Assembly (NCBI GenBank): GCA_910578475.1
Contig: CAJTRK010000004.1
Span: 98,698-162,697 of the forward strand
Length of the DNA stretch: 64,000 nucleotides
Reading direction: 5' to 3'
Origin: an uncultured Lachnospiraceae bacterium
GTDB taxonomy: Bacteria; Bacillota; Clostridia; Lachnospirales; Lachnospiraceae
Part shown: positions 40,425 to 49,085 of the stretch, one piece after another
Numbering within the stretch: position 1 is the first letter of the stretch
Layout: each line of letters starts with the position of its first letter
Made by a program: the position numbers and the translations under genes
The notes under the pieces: model-generated
What the model was told of the DNA's origin: nothing
Databases searched by the model: none
Seen by the model: only the letters and a program-made list of their open reading frames with translations

Positions 40425-42425
40425 ATGGTATGGTATGTAAACGCGGCGGCATTCCGGGACGGTAACGGCAGTCAGGAAATGCCGTTCAAACACATCAATA
40501 CCGCGGCACAGGCGGCACAGCCCGGCGATGAAGTTATCGTAGCGCCCGGTATTTACCGGGAGTATGTAGCGCCCAAAAATGGCGGAAGGGAAGATGCGCG
40601 CATCATTTATCGCAGCGAAAAACCGCTCGGCGCCGTCATTACGGGAGCGGAAGAAATCAAGACATGGGAAAATTATCAGGACACGGTGTGGGTATGCCGC
40701 ATTCAAAACGGTGTGTTCGGAGATTATAATCCCTATACGACTTTTGTTGGGGGAGATTGGTATTTTGCGCCGCTTGTAAGGCATACGGGCGCAGTCTATA
40801 TGAACGACCGTCAGCTGTATGAAGCGGAAACACTGGAAGAATGTATCAAAGGGGAAATCTGGCCGCCTTCCTGGGAACGTGAATATTCCGTTTATAAATG
40901 GTATACGGAGCAGGACGGAAACGAGACCGTCATTTATGCTAATTTTCAGGGAAAGGACCCGAACCGGGAGAAGGTGGAAATCAATGTCCGCCGGAACTGC
41001 TTTATGCCCTCGCAGACAGGCGTTGGCTATATTACCCTGTCGGGATTTAACGTAAATAAAGCGGCGACGACCTGGGCGCCTCCTGCGGCTTATCAGGACG
41101 GCATGGTAGGCCCTCACTGGTCAAAAGGCTGGATTATTGAGGACTGCGAAATCAGTAACAGCAAATGTGCGGGAATTTCTCTCGGAAAATATTACGACCC
41201 GGAGAACGACCACTATTTTACGAGAAAACATGTGAAGAGCCCGACGCAGATGGAGCGGGATGCGGTGTGCCGCGGTCAGTATCACGGATGGCTGAAAGAA
41301 AAAGTGGGCAGTCATATCGTGCGCAGATGCCATATTCATCATTGTGAGCAGGCCGGTATCGTAGGCCGTATGGGATGCGTGTTCAGCATTATCGAGGATA
41401 ACCATATCCATCATATCAACAACATGCAGCAGCTTGGCGGAGCGGAAATTTCGGGCATTAAGTTCCATGCCGCAATCGACGTTATTTTCAGGCGCAATCA
41501 TATTCATCACAGTACGATGGGTATCTGGTGCGACTGGCAGGCGCAGGGAACCCGTATTACACAGAACCTTCTGCATGATAATTATGCGTCGGAAGATACG
41601 CCGATGGCGCAGGGCGCGATGGAAAGCCAGGATATTTTCATTGAAGTGGGACATGGCCCGACGCTTGTTGATAACAATATTATGCTTTCCAAAGCGGCGG
41701 TACGGCTGGCGACGCAGGGGGTTGCCTGTGTCCATAATCTGATGCTTGGTTCCTTTACGTTAGTCGGTAAAGGCACGGATATGACGGTAGAGGGCATAAA
41801 CCAGCCTCGCTATACGCCTTACCATATTCCGCACCGCACGGAAGTAGCGGGCTTTATGAGCATTTTGCATGGCGATAACCGTATTTACAACAATATCTTT
41901 ATTCAGAACTGGCCCGAACGAACGAAAGAAGAGGATATCAGTTCCCGGACAAAGGACAACCAGATAGTGGGAACGGCGGTATTCGAGGGATATCCGGATT
42001 ATGACGAGTGGACAGGCTGGTTTGAGATGGACAAGCAGCCGGATATGGGAAAACTGGAAAAGTATCATTTTTCACATCTTCCGGTATGGATTAACGGCAA
42101 CGCCTATTTCAACGGTGCGAAAGCATGGTCAAAAGAAGAACACAAGCTGGTCAATAATACCGATAAAGCCGTCGTTGAACTGATAGAAGCGGACGGAAAA
42201 TATATTCTGAAAACAAATGTATGTATGCTGTTAAAAGAGTTTAATACCGGTATCATCAACAGCGATATACTGGGTTATGCGTTCGAACCGGAACAACGGT
42301 ACGAGAATCCGGACGGTTCTTCGATTACTTTTGACAGCGATTACCTTGGAGAACACCGTGGTGTGGCGACGATTCCCGGGCCTTTTGCAAAGGCGGAGGA
42401 AGAATATGCTGTATCATTATACTGA
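40425..42425 (+). CDS. GH120 beta-xylosidase (right-handed beta-helix glycosidase)
   Basis: About 666 residues, matching the layout I recall for Thermoanaerobacterium XylC (GH120): YVNAAAFRDGNGSQEMPFKH, then VYLNG-like AVYMNDRQLYEAE, VIYANFQGKDPNREKVEINV, RRNCFMPSQTGVGYI, WAPPAAYQDGMVGPHWSKGW and EVAGFMSILHGDNRIYNNIF. By analogy the nucleophile is Asp370 (IWCDWQAQG) and the acid/base Glu407 (DIFIEVGHGP). No signal peptide is present, so imported xylo-oligosaccharides are probably cut to xylose inside the cell. AGGAGG precedes ATG 40425. It overlaps the DUF2971 gene by 20 bases. Confidence 0.85.
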   Translation: MVWYVNAAAFRDGNGSQEMPFKHINTAAQAAQPGDEVIVAPGIYREYVAPKNGGREDARIIYRSEKPLGAVITGAEEIKTWENYQDTVWVCRIQNGVFGDYNPYTTFVGGDWYFAPLVRHTGAVYMNDRQLYEAETLEECIKGEIWPPSWEREYSVYKWYTEQDGNETVIYANFQGKDPNREKVEINVRRNCFMPSQTGVGYITLSGFNVNKAATTWAPPAAYQDGMVGPHWSKGWIIEDCEISNSKCAGISLGKYYDPENDHYFTRKHVKSPTQMERDAVCRGQYHGWLKEKVGSHIVRRCHIHHCEQAGIVGRMGCVFSIIEDNHIHHINNMQQLGGAEISGIKFHAAIDVIFRRNHIHHSTMGIWCDWQAQGTRITQNLLHDNYASEDTPMAQGAMESQDIFIEVGHGPTLVDNNIMLSKAAVRLATQGVACVHNLMLGSFTLVGKGTDMTVEGINQPRYTPYHIPHRTEVAGFMSILHGDNRIYNNIFIQNWPERTKEEDISSRTKDNQIVGTAVFEGYPDYDEWTGWFEMDKQPDMGKLEKYHFSHLPVWINGNAYFNGAKAWSKEEHKLVNNTDKAVVELIEADGKYILKTNVCMLLKEFNTGIINSDILGYAFEPEQRYENPDGSSITFDSDYLGEHRGVATIPGPFAKAEEEYAVSLY

Positions 42426-43227
42426 TTTTAACGCGTTTGACGGTATTATCCGATGCGCGGAGCTTCGACTGAATAACGTGCTGAACATGAACGATGTTTC
42501 CGAGATGCGTCTGTTCATGAACGGTATCGGCAAGGCGGTCGTTGACCGGCTGAATCTGGACGGAGAACAGGAAAAGGGGCAGAAAGTGGAGGAGTTTTTC
42601 CATAAGGAAATGGAAGAGGAATTTCACTATTCGGCTTATGCGGCCTGTTTCTCCAAATATCGGGATGACGCTTCCCAGTGGGAACGCTATGGCCATCTCG
42701 GTCAGGGCGTCTGCATTGCTTTCCATGAGACGCCCATGAAAAGAATGATTGGCGGAGCGGTATCTTTGCAGACCGTATATTATCAGGAAGATATGCGGGA
42801 GCATCGTCTGGTGGATGAATTTTATAAAGTAATAAAAGAAGCGGGAGATTTCTCGGAAACGATGCCGGGATTAAAAGAACTGATGCAGGATGCCTGGATA
42901 CAGTCGGCGGCTTTTAAGCATCCTTCTTTTGCCAGCGAAAAAGAATGCAGGCTTGTCATTTCACCGTTTATTTTGAATGAATTTGTGGTGGAATCCAAAT
43001 ATCATGTGGCGCAGGACCGGATTAAAAAATACTATCCGCTGGATTTAAACAGAATGTGCGGCAAACTGGGAATGCACATGTCCGATTTAATCGGCGAGAT
43101 TATCATCGGGCCGACTTCTTCGCAGTCGATTCCGATTTTACAGGATTATCTGGATGACTGCGGGCTCAATGTGCTGCGGGACCGCATCAGTCTGTCGGCC
43201 TGCCCGCTGCGCAAACCGACGTCATAA
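42406..43227 (+). CDS. DUF2971 family protein
   Basis: About 273 residues. The start LYHYTDFNAFDGIIRCAELR is typical of DUF2971, continuing with NNVLNMNDVSEMRLF, AACFSKYRDDASQWERYGH and GVCIAFHETPM, and ending EIIIGPTSSQSIPILQDYL. The family is widespread and uncharacterised; some members lie beside defence or mobile genes, but nothing of that kind is here. GGAGG six bases before ATG 42406 lies within the end of the beta-xylosidase gene, so the two are translationally coupled, an unexplained pairing. Confidence 0.85.
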   Translation: MLYHYTDFNAFDGIIRCAELRLNNVLNMNDVSEMRLFMNGIGKAVVDRLNLDGEQEKGQKVEEFFHKEMEEEFHYSAYAACFSKYRDDASQWERYGHLGQGVCIAFHETPMKRMIGGAVSLQTVYYQEDMREHRLVDEFYKVIKEAGDFSETMPGLKELMQDAWIQSAAFKHPSFASEKECRLVISPFILNEFVVESKYHVAQDRIKKYYPLDLNRMCGKLGMHMSDLIGEIIIGPTSSQSIPILQDYLDDCGLNVLRDRISLSACPLRKPTS

Positions 43228-43275
43228 GATAAAAATAAAATAAAACCGTTTCAGAGCGGATAAATGTCCGCATAC

Positions 43276-43316
43276 AAAATTCCCTGTATATCGAATGACG
43301 GTATACAGGGAATTTT
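43276..43316. terminator. Bidirectional terminator between convergent genes
   Basis: AAAATTCCCTGTATA (43276-43290) and TATACAGGGAATTTT (43302-43316) form a perfect 15-bp stem with A and T tracts on both sides, serving the rightward DUF2971 gene and the leftward lipoprotein gene. Confidence 0.9.
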
Positions 43317-43351
43317 ATGTTGAAAGGGATAATGAACAACGTAATGTCAGA

Positions 43352-44083
43352 CTATTTGACTGTTAAAGAAGTAATGTGGGGATTAACGCCCTCATACCAG
43401 TAAAGGAAGCCTTCCATATCAACGGTATCACCGATATTGAGACCCTGTACCGCTTTATATACATCGGTTGAGCTGTCGCACAGATAAGACTCAACGGTAA
43501 AGGTATAAGTCTGGCCGTTCAGGGAAACATTGAAATACAGGTCGTCTCCTTCCTGTCCGGAACCGTCCCAGTTATACAGGAACGCCACATCATTTCCGCT
43601 GCCGTCCTGTCCTGCCGCTTCAACGGTCATACCCTTGAAAGTTACAAATTTATTCTGATGATTTATCAGGTCGTCGCTGCCAAGAAGAGAAGTAACGTCT
43701 TCCGCTTTGGCAACATAATTTCCTTTTCCTGTTTCAAAGGTTGCATCGATGATTTCCACTTCTCCGGCCCATTCCGCTTTGAATCCTGTTACTTTAATTT
43801 TAGTGCCGGGTGTCAGCTTCTCGTAATCCGCTTCGGAACAAGCCATGTTATACAGGAAATATCCGCCGTCTTTATCCTGTGCGTAAACGGTAGCCTTGTC
43901 TTCCCACCAGGACTGTTTTGCCTGTACATAAGCTTCGATAACGACTTCTGAGTCGAGAGCCGCAGAAACGTATTCGTCATAAGTCATGACGCCTTCTGAC
44001 TTTTTGTCTTCCCCTGAAGCGCCGCATCCGACACATGTGAATACGAGTGTCAGAACCACAAGTAACGATATTAATTTTTTCAT
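43352..44083 (-). CDS. Lipoprotein with two probable OB-fold-like domains
   Basis: About 243 residues. A lipoprotein signal peptide (MKKLISLLVVLTLVFTCVGC) is followed by two similar beta-rich stretches (VVIEAYVQAKQSWW...TKIKVTGFKAEWAGEVEIID and KFVTFKGMTVEAAG...DTVDMEGFLYWYEGVNPHIT). The pattern of VTG and MEG strands recalls OB-fold substrate- or nucleic-acid-binding proteins, but function is unknown. GGAG lies close before the ATG. Its own promoter is at 44152-44179 and a short GCCGT/ACGGC hairpin (44096-44108) stands just upstream of the ribosome site. Confidence 0.78.
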   Translation of the reverse strand: MKKLISLLVVLTLVFTCVGCGASGEDKKSEGVMTYDEYVSAALDSEVVIEAYVQAKQSWWEDKATVYAQDKDGGYFLYNMACSEADYEKLTPGTKIKVTGFKAEWAGEVEIIDATFETGKGNYVAKAEDVTSLLGSDDLINHQNKFVTFKGMTVEAAGQDGSGNDVAFLYNWDGSGQEGDDLYFNVSLNGQTYTFTVESYLCDSSTDVYKAVQGLNIGDTVDMEGFLYWYEGVNPHITSLTVK

Positions 44084-44095
44084 TTTTCTCCTTCT

Positions 44096-44108
44096 GCCGT
44101 AAAAACGG
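44096..44108 (-). promoter_or_regulatory. Short hairpin before a start codon (copy 1 of 3)
   Basis: GCCGT-aaa-ACGGC, 12 bases before the lipoprotein ATG. Related hairpins with the same flank stand at 46719-46732 and 55082-55095. Confidence 0.5.
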
Positions 44109-44151
44109 CATTCCTCCTCTTAAAAGATGTGGTTGATAAACTTTCGAAAAT

Positions 44152-44179
44152 AATTATACATGATATTTCGAATAAATCA
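44152..44179 (-). promoter_or_regulatory. Promoter of the lipoprotein gene
   Basis: On the minus strand TTGATT (44174-44179), 16 bases, TATAAT (44152-44157). It lies between the stop of the binding-protein gene and the lipoprotein start. Confidence 0.65.
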
Positions 44180-44185
44180 ATAGTA

Positions 44186-45808
44186 TTATTGCCGGTTTCG
44201 TTTCTTTTTGGCTGTCATGAAGGCAAGATACAGCAGCATAAAACCCCAGGCGGCAGCCAGAGACGACAGCAGAATGACGGATATTACCGGCAGGGCTCCA
44301 AGCGCCGCTCTATCGGAGGCAGAAGGCATATTCCGGCTGCCGGTCCGGTTCAGACGGTAAAGGGAAACCGTATCGTCATATAGTTTTTCTATAAAAGCGT
44401 CATCGACGGTCTGCTTCCGGTTGACGGATTTTACCGTCGTTTCGATGAGATGCCCGGCGGCGTCGCGAAGCGATGTGGAACCGTTGAATACGGGGGTAAC
44501 AAACGTATGCCCGACGTTATCGAGCAACAGGGAAGCCGCCTGAATTTTAATGTCGTAATAAGTGGAATTGTCTTCCCCGCATCTTGACAGATAATCCTGA
44601 TATTCCGGCGCATTCTGCGCTTTGGATGTAACGGGCACATAGCCTTCCGTTTCCGAATAAGCAATCTGGACATCGTTGGTCAGCAGATACTGGGCGAACA
44701 GCCAGGAGGCAAGAACTTCCTGGGAATCTGTTTTGTTAAAAATGCAGACGGAAGGCCCCTGGGAAATCATTTGCGGATTATCCGTGTCAAACTGCGGAAT
44801 CGTCATGACCGTCGTTTCAAACTCTACGATTTTATCGGGACTGATATCGCAGAGCGGCGCGCTGCTGCCCATCCAGGTTGCGCCGGCCGTAGAATCCAAG
44901 GCGAAAATACATTGTCCGGCGTTCAGGAAGTTGGCCGGATAACTGGAAATTTTAAACGTGGAAAAGGCGCCGCTCTCGGCATGTTTTGCAATCGTTCGAA
45001 GAAAAGCCTCCGTCGTCTCATGAAAAAGGAGGATTTCGCCGTCTTCTGTCGAGTATCCGGCATTTTGCTGTTTCAATGCCTGAATCATCATATTATCGGT
45101 GGATTTATAGATAAAAGGAATCATAACTTTCTGCCCGTTGACGAGATAGTTGCCGTCGGAATCCTGAGCCATTGCGGCTTCGGAAACTTCCCATACGAAG
45201 TCCCATGTGAGGACATCGGGAAGCGTATAGCCGAGCGCTTCCACATAAGTTTTGTTGATATAACAGGCTTCGGTGGAACGCATATAGGGAATGGCATAGT
45301 AATGCCCGCCGAAAGAACATTCTTCCAAAAACTGCGGAATGATTTCCGCCGTCGTCGGAGAATCGAACCGGATATCGCTTCCGCCGAGCCCGTATTTTTC
45401 ATCGGCAAAAAGCTCTTCGAGGGGAACGACGAGATTCGTTCCGCTCAGATAAGTAGCGATATGGTCGGGATAGGTAATGCAGACGTTTGGTGTTGTATCC
45501 GTTGCAATATTGGTAATGACATCATTGTAAATTTTGCCGTAATCCGTATAAAGACGAAGATTGACGGTGATATTCGGGTATAACGCTTCAAAATCGTCGA
45601 TTGCCTTTTCATAAATATCGGTCTGTGTTTTGTTGGTATCGTTTTTGGCCCAGAACGTAATTTCATAATTTTGGGAAACATCAAATTCCGCCGGGATTTC
45701 AAAAGCCGCAAGCCCTTCCCTGCCATGACATCCGGTCAGCGTCAGACAGCAGCCGGCGGTCAGCGCCAGTACGGGCAGAGCGGATAAAAGTCGTTTGTTT
45801 ATTTTCAT
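44186..45808 (-). CDS. CUT1 carbohydrate-binding lipoprotein with an extra C-terminal membrane helix
   Basis: About 540 residues. A lipoprotein signal peptide (LLSALPVLALTAGCCLTLTGC) precedes a type 2 extracellular solute-binding domain (YEITFWAKNDTNKTQTDIYE, IDDFEALYPNITVNLRLYTD, SQGPSVCIFNKTDSQEVLAS, PVTSKAQNAPEYQDYL). Unusually, the chain ends with a hydrophobic helix (LPVISVILLSSLAAAWGFML) and KKKRNRQ, which would anchor the C-terminus too. It captures an unknown oligosaccharide for the permeases encoded upstream. The start at 45808 follows GGAGG by nine bases. It is the last gene of the ATPase-permease-permease-receptor operon. Confidence 0.85.
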   Translation of the reverse strand: MKINKRLLSALPVLALTAGCCLTLTGCHGREGLAAFEIPAEFDVSQNYEITFWAKNDTNKTQTDIYEKAIDDFEALYPNITVNLRLYTDYGKIYNDVITNIATDTTPNVCITYPDHIATYLSGTNLVVPLEELFADEKYGLGGSDIRFDSPTTAEIIPQFLEECSFGGHYYAIPYMRSTEACYINKTYVEALGYTLPDVLTWDFVWEVSEAAMAQDSDGNYLVNGQKVMIPFIYKSTDNMMIQALKQQNAGYSTEDGEILLFHETTEAFLRTIAKHAESGAFSTFKISSYPANFLNAGQCIFALDSTAGATWMGSSAPLCDISPDKIVEFETTVMTIPQFDTDNPQMISQGPSVCIFNKTDSQEVLASWLFAQYLLTNDVQIAYSETEGYVPVTSKAQNAPEYQDYLSRCGEDNSTYYDIKIQAASLLLDNVGHTFVTPVFNGSTSLRDAAGHLIETTVKSVNRKQTVDDAFIEKLYDDTVSLYRLNRTGSRNMPSASDRAALGALPVISVILLSSLAAAWGFMLLYLAFMTAKKKRNRQ

Positions 45809-45839
45809 CGTTTTAATCCTCCATTCGTCTGTATACAGC

Positions 45840-46703
45840 TTAGCCCTTGAGTCCGCCCCGTGAGACACCGGCCATGATTTTATTGCGGAACAGAAGGAAG
45901 AGAACGATTAAGGGAACCGAGATGACGACGACGGCGGCCATCATTGCCGGAATGTTTTCCCGGCCGAACCCATTCTCCCGTATTTCCTGAATGCCGTTGG
46001 AGACGAGAAAATACCGTTCATCATCGGTAATCAGCCGGGGCCATACATAGGAATTCCAGCATTCGATGACTTTGAGAATGGCAATCGTAATCAGCGTCGG
46101 TCTGGAAATGGGGACCAGAACCTTCAAAAGATATTTCAGGTCGGACGTGCCGTCCACTTTTGCGGCATAATACAGGCTGTCCGGCACTTGCTCGAAGTTT
46201 TCCTTTAACAGATAAATATAGAAAACAGAAGTGATGGATGGCAGTATCAGGCCCGGAAAGGAATTGCGCATATCCAGTTCCGTAATTGTCACGAAGTTTG
46301 TAATGATGACGAGTTCGTTTGGAATCATCATCAAAGACAGAAACAGAAGGAATACAATATTTTTTCCCCGAAATTCCAGTCTGGCAAAGGCAAAAGCGGC
46401 AAGCGTGATGACAAACATCATAACCGCGGTCGTCACGACTGTAAAAATAACCGTATTGATGAGATATTGTCCGAGCGATACTGCGCTGAAGGCGTCCGCA
46501 TAATTTTGAAGGGTCGGCGATAACGTATAAAACTTCGGGATATATTCCGAATTATAAGCCCCATAACTTTTTACGGATGTTAAGAGCATCCAGTAAAAAG
46601 GAAACAACACAATGACGGCCCAAAAGGCCAGAAAGAAATAGGTTATGATATTTCGCACTGTCTGGCGGGTGCGTGCGGCCTGTTCCATTTTTTTGTAATC
46701 CAT
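45840..46703 (-). CDS. CUT1 ABC transporter permease (MalG type)
   Basis: About 287 residues with six membrane helices and the permease loop DGTSDLKYLLKVLVPISRPT. FPFYWMLLTSVKSY near the start and the C-terminal GGLKG-like end are typical of the second permease in sugar transporters. I place the start at 46703 (Met-Asp-Tyr-Lys-Lys), preceded by AGAGG; an upstream ATG at 46739 would include a GCCGC/GCGGC hairpin. Stop lies 31 bases before the receptor gene. Confidence 0.88.
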   Translation of the reverse strand: MDYKKMEQAARTRQTVRNIITYFFLAFWAVIVLFPFYWMLLTSVKSYGAYNSEYIPKFYTLSPTLQNYADAFSAVSLGQYLINTVIFTVVTTAVMMFVITLAAFAFARLEFRGKNIVFLLFLSLMMIPNELVIITNFVTITELDMRNSFPGLILPSITSVFYIYLLKENFEQVPDSLYYAAKVDGTSDLKYLLKVLVPISRPTLITIAILKVIECWNSYVWPRLITDDERYFLVSNGIQEIRENGFGRENIPAMMAAVVVISVPLIVLFLLFRNKIMAGVSRGGLKG

Positions 46704-46718
46704 TTTTCCTCTCATTCC

Positions 46719-46732
46719 GCCGCGTAAGCGGC
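46719..46732 (-). promoter_or_regulatory. Short hairpin before a start codon (copy 2 of 3)
   Basis: GCCGC-gtaa-GCGGC, with flank CCTCTCATTC shared with the copy at 55082. It stands 15 bases before the MalG-type permease start. Confidence 0.55.
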
Positions 46733-46763
46733 ATTCCATTTTTCATCGGATTCTTTTTCTGTT

Positions 46764-47660
46764 TTAATAATGAATTTTCTTTTTACCAATCAGTAAGTTG
46801 ATGCAGGTAATCGTCAGCACGATTGCAAACAGCAGGATTGCCGCCGCGGAAGCATAGGAAGGATAACCGCCGCTGTCGCCGTAGAGCATGTCGTAAACAT
46901 ACCCGACAATCGTGTTCATCTCCGCCGCGTTCAGGTTGGTTCCGAAGAGGGCGACGACGTCGCTGTATGCTTTGAAGGCGCCGATGAAGCCTGTGATGAC
47001 CAGATAAAAAATCATCGGCGAAATCATCGGAAGCGTAATGCGCATAAAAATGCGGAAACGGGATGTGCCATCGACCCGGGCGGCGTGGTAATATTCCGGA
47101 TTGACCGAAGAAAGCGCGCTGGTCAGAATCAAAATTTTAAAAGGCATTACGACCCAAATCGTATAAAAGCACAGAACAAACATTTTGGCCCAATACGGCC
47201 CGTCAATAAAATCAACGGCATTTCCGCCGAACAGGGAAATAATCAGATTGATAAAACCGTCGGAATAAGCGGTCTTTTTAAAAAGAATCATGAACACGAG
47301 ACCGACGGCCAGCGTATTTGTTACATAGGGAAGAAAATAAACGGTCTGAAACAGATTCCGCAGCGGCTTGATGGAGCAAAGCCCGGTGGAAATGAGCAAT
47401 GCGATTCCCGTCGAAAGCGGAACGGTAATGATGACCAGAATAAACGTGTTCTTCACAGCCTGTAAAAAATAGGGGTCGCGGAGTACATAGGAATAGTTAT
47501 AAGAGCCGATGCCCCAGTATGTCTGGGAAGCGGAATTATAGCCTTCTTCGAAAGAATATACAAAAACGTCAATCAGCGGATATACCATAAAAATGCCGAG
47601 GAAAAGAATTGCGGGTAAAAGATACAGCCATGCTTTGAAGCTGCCTGAATTTTTTCTCAT
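46764..47660 (-). CDS. CUT1 ABC transporter permease (MalF type)
   Basis: About 298 residues, six predicted membrane helices. It begins SFKAWLYLLPAILFLGIFMV, a standard first helix of MalF-like permeases. The loop contacting the ATPase is YHAARVDGTSRFRIFMRITL followed by PMISP. GAAAGAAGGATGG is upstream of the ATG at 47660; the start overlaps the stop of the ATPase gene by four bases. It forms the channel with the MalG-type partner. Confidence 0.9.
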   Translation of the reverse strand: MRKNSGSFKAWLYLLPAILFLGIFMVYPLIDVFVYSFEEGYNSASQTYWGIGSYNYSYVLRDPYFLQAVKNTFILVIITVPLSTGIALLISTGLCSIKPLRNLFQTVYFLPYVTNTLAVGLVFMILFKKTAYSDGFINLIISLFGGNAVDFIDGPYWAKMFVLCFYTIWVVMPFKILILTSALSSVNPEYYHAARVDGTSRFRIFMRITLPMISPMIFYLVITGFIGAFKAYSDVVALFGTNLNAAEMNTIVGYVYDMLYGDSGGYPSYASAAAILLFAIVLTITCINLLIGKKKIHY

Positions 47661-48757
47661 AATGAAAACGCCATCCTTTCTTCCGTTTCGTGGTCAAAAA
47701 GGAATACTTTGCGGGGATTTAAGGCAAATCTGACAGTGGATTTGGAAGTATCAATCTGACTGTCCGCGCCGATGATGGAACGGATTGCCGGATTCAGAGA
47801 AGCCGGATGTCCGGAGACGATGCTGATATCGCGGCCCATGACTTCCACACCGTTAAGCTTACAGCAAAGCGGCCCGTTTTCCTGTAAAAGAAATCCTTCC
47901 GGTCTGATGCCGACATAGACGCTGCGCTCGGAAATATCTTTCATTTCCAGTACGGCGTCTTCGCCGATATATAATTGTCCGTTTTGAATACGCCCTTCAA
48001 AAACATTGATGGGGGGCGTTCCGAGAAATCTGGCTACGAACAGATTGGAAGGATTGTCATATACATCCTGCGGTTTGCCGGTCTGCTGTACGACGCCTTC
48101 TTTCATAACCACAATCATATCGGAAATGCTCATCGCTTCTTCCTGGTCATGGGTAACGAAAATTGTCGTAATCCGCGTTTCCTTCTGGATTCTGCGGATT
48201 TCTTCTCTTGTCTGGAGACGCAGCCGTGCGTCGAGATTGGAAAGGGGCTCGTCCAGCAAAAGAACCCGCGGCATTTTGACGAGCGCGCGGGCAATCGCAA
48301 CGCGCTGCTGCTGGCCGCCGGAGAGTTCGCCGGGCCTGCGGTCCATCAGCGCATCTATTTGAACGAGCCGGGCCGCGGCCTGTGCTTTGTCGAGCATTTC
48401 GGATTTGGAGAGTTTTTCTTTTCCTTTCAGATTCTGCAGCGGAAAAAGGATATTCTGCTTCACGGTCAGATGCGGATAAAGGGCATAATTTTGAAAGACA
48501 AGGCCGATGCCTCTGTTTTCCGGCGGCAGGTCGGTAACGTCATCTTTCCCGAAAAAGATTTTGCCGCTGGTCGGTTTTATCAGACCGCTAATCAGGTTGA
48601 GCGTCGTGCTCTTGCCGCAGCCCGACGGGCCGAGCAGACCGATGAGCTTTCCGTCCGGTATTGCAAAGCTGAAATCATTGACCGCGATAACGTCTTCCCG
48701 TTTTTTCCTGTCGCGGCCGGGAAATTTTTTCGTCAGATTTTGTAAGATTACTTCCAT
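47657..48757 (-). CDS. CUT1 ABC transporter ATP-binding subunit (UgpC type)
   Basis: About 366 residues. Walker A LLGPSGCGKSTTLNLISG, signature LSGGQQQRVAIARALV, Walker B RVLLLDEPLSNLDARLRLQ, H-loop FVTHDQEEAM and a C-terminal TOBE domain. It powers the two permeases encoded just downstream and is the first gene of this minus-strand operon. I choose ATG 48757 (Met-Glu-Val-Ile-Leu), with GAGGG about ten bases upstream. It is a paralogue of the stand-alone ATPase at 28779-29888. Confidence 0.92.
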   Translation of the reverse strand: MEVILQNLTKKFPGRDRKKREDVIAVNDFSFAIPDGKLIGLLGPSGCGKSTTLNLISGLIKPTSGKIFFGKDDVTDLPPENRGIGLVFQNYALYPHLTVKQNILFPLQNLKGKEKLSKSEMLDKAQAAARLVQIDALMDRRPGELSGGQQQRVAIARALVKMPRVLLLDEPLSNLDARLRLQTREEIRRIQKETRITTIFVTHDQEEAMSISDMIVVMKEGVVQQTGKPQDVYDNPSNLFVARFLGTPPINVFEGRIQNGQLYIGEDAVLEMKDISERSVYVGIRPEGFLLQENGPLCCKLNGVEVMGRDISIVSGHPASLNPAIRSIIGADSQIDTSKSTVRFALNPRKVFLFDHETEERMAFSL

Positions 48758-48789
48758 AAATAGTAAGCCCTCATGCTTTCCGTGTTTGC

Positions 48790-48930
48790 TGCCCGACAGG
48801 AGCATAATTCTCTGGCGTCGGCCCTGGAAAAACGCCAGTGCTTAGCGAGGTTTTTCCGAGCTTAGCATCTGCTGCGATTTTTCGCGGAACGAAAGTGTGC
48901 CGACAAAGAGAACCAGGCTCCTGCCGGGCA
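48790..48930. other. Large imperfect palindrome between the CUT1 operon and phosphofructokinase
   Basis: TGCCCGACAGGAGC (48790-48803) and GCTCCTGCCGGGCA (48917-48930) pair at 13 of 14 positions and enclose inner stems such as CTGGCGT/ACGCCAG (about 48812-48837) and GCGA/TCGC. The structure spans 141 bases in the divergent intergenic gap and holds no gene. It may be the leader of the CUT1 operon or a mobile structured element. Confidence 0.65.
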
Positions 48931-48985
48931 GCGTACATACTGTAATATGTCCACATTGTACTGAAAAATGGGGAAAAGGTCAAGG

Positions 48986-49014
48986 TTGCGATACTTTTTA
49001 AAATATTATATAAT
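48986..49014 (+). promoter_or_regulatory. Promoter of the phosphofructokinase gene
   Basis: TTGCGA (48986-48991), 17 bases, TATAAT (49009-49014). The ATG follows 71 bases later. Confidence 0.75.
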
Positions 49015-49085
49015 TTATTTAATATGTGTGCTTTCCGGAAAGCAGGCAGGGCATATAAAACAGAATATTTAAAGGAGGAATCGGA

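Noticed and set aside
44771..45583. Rightward frame inside the CUT1 receptor gene
   Set aside because: Antisense shadow, no conserved motif.
47975..48745. Rightward frame opposite the CUT1 ATPase
   Set aside because: Antisense to clear Walker A/B coding sequence; no start signal.
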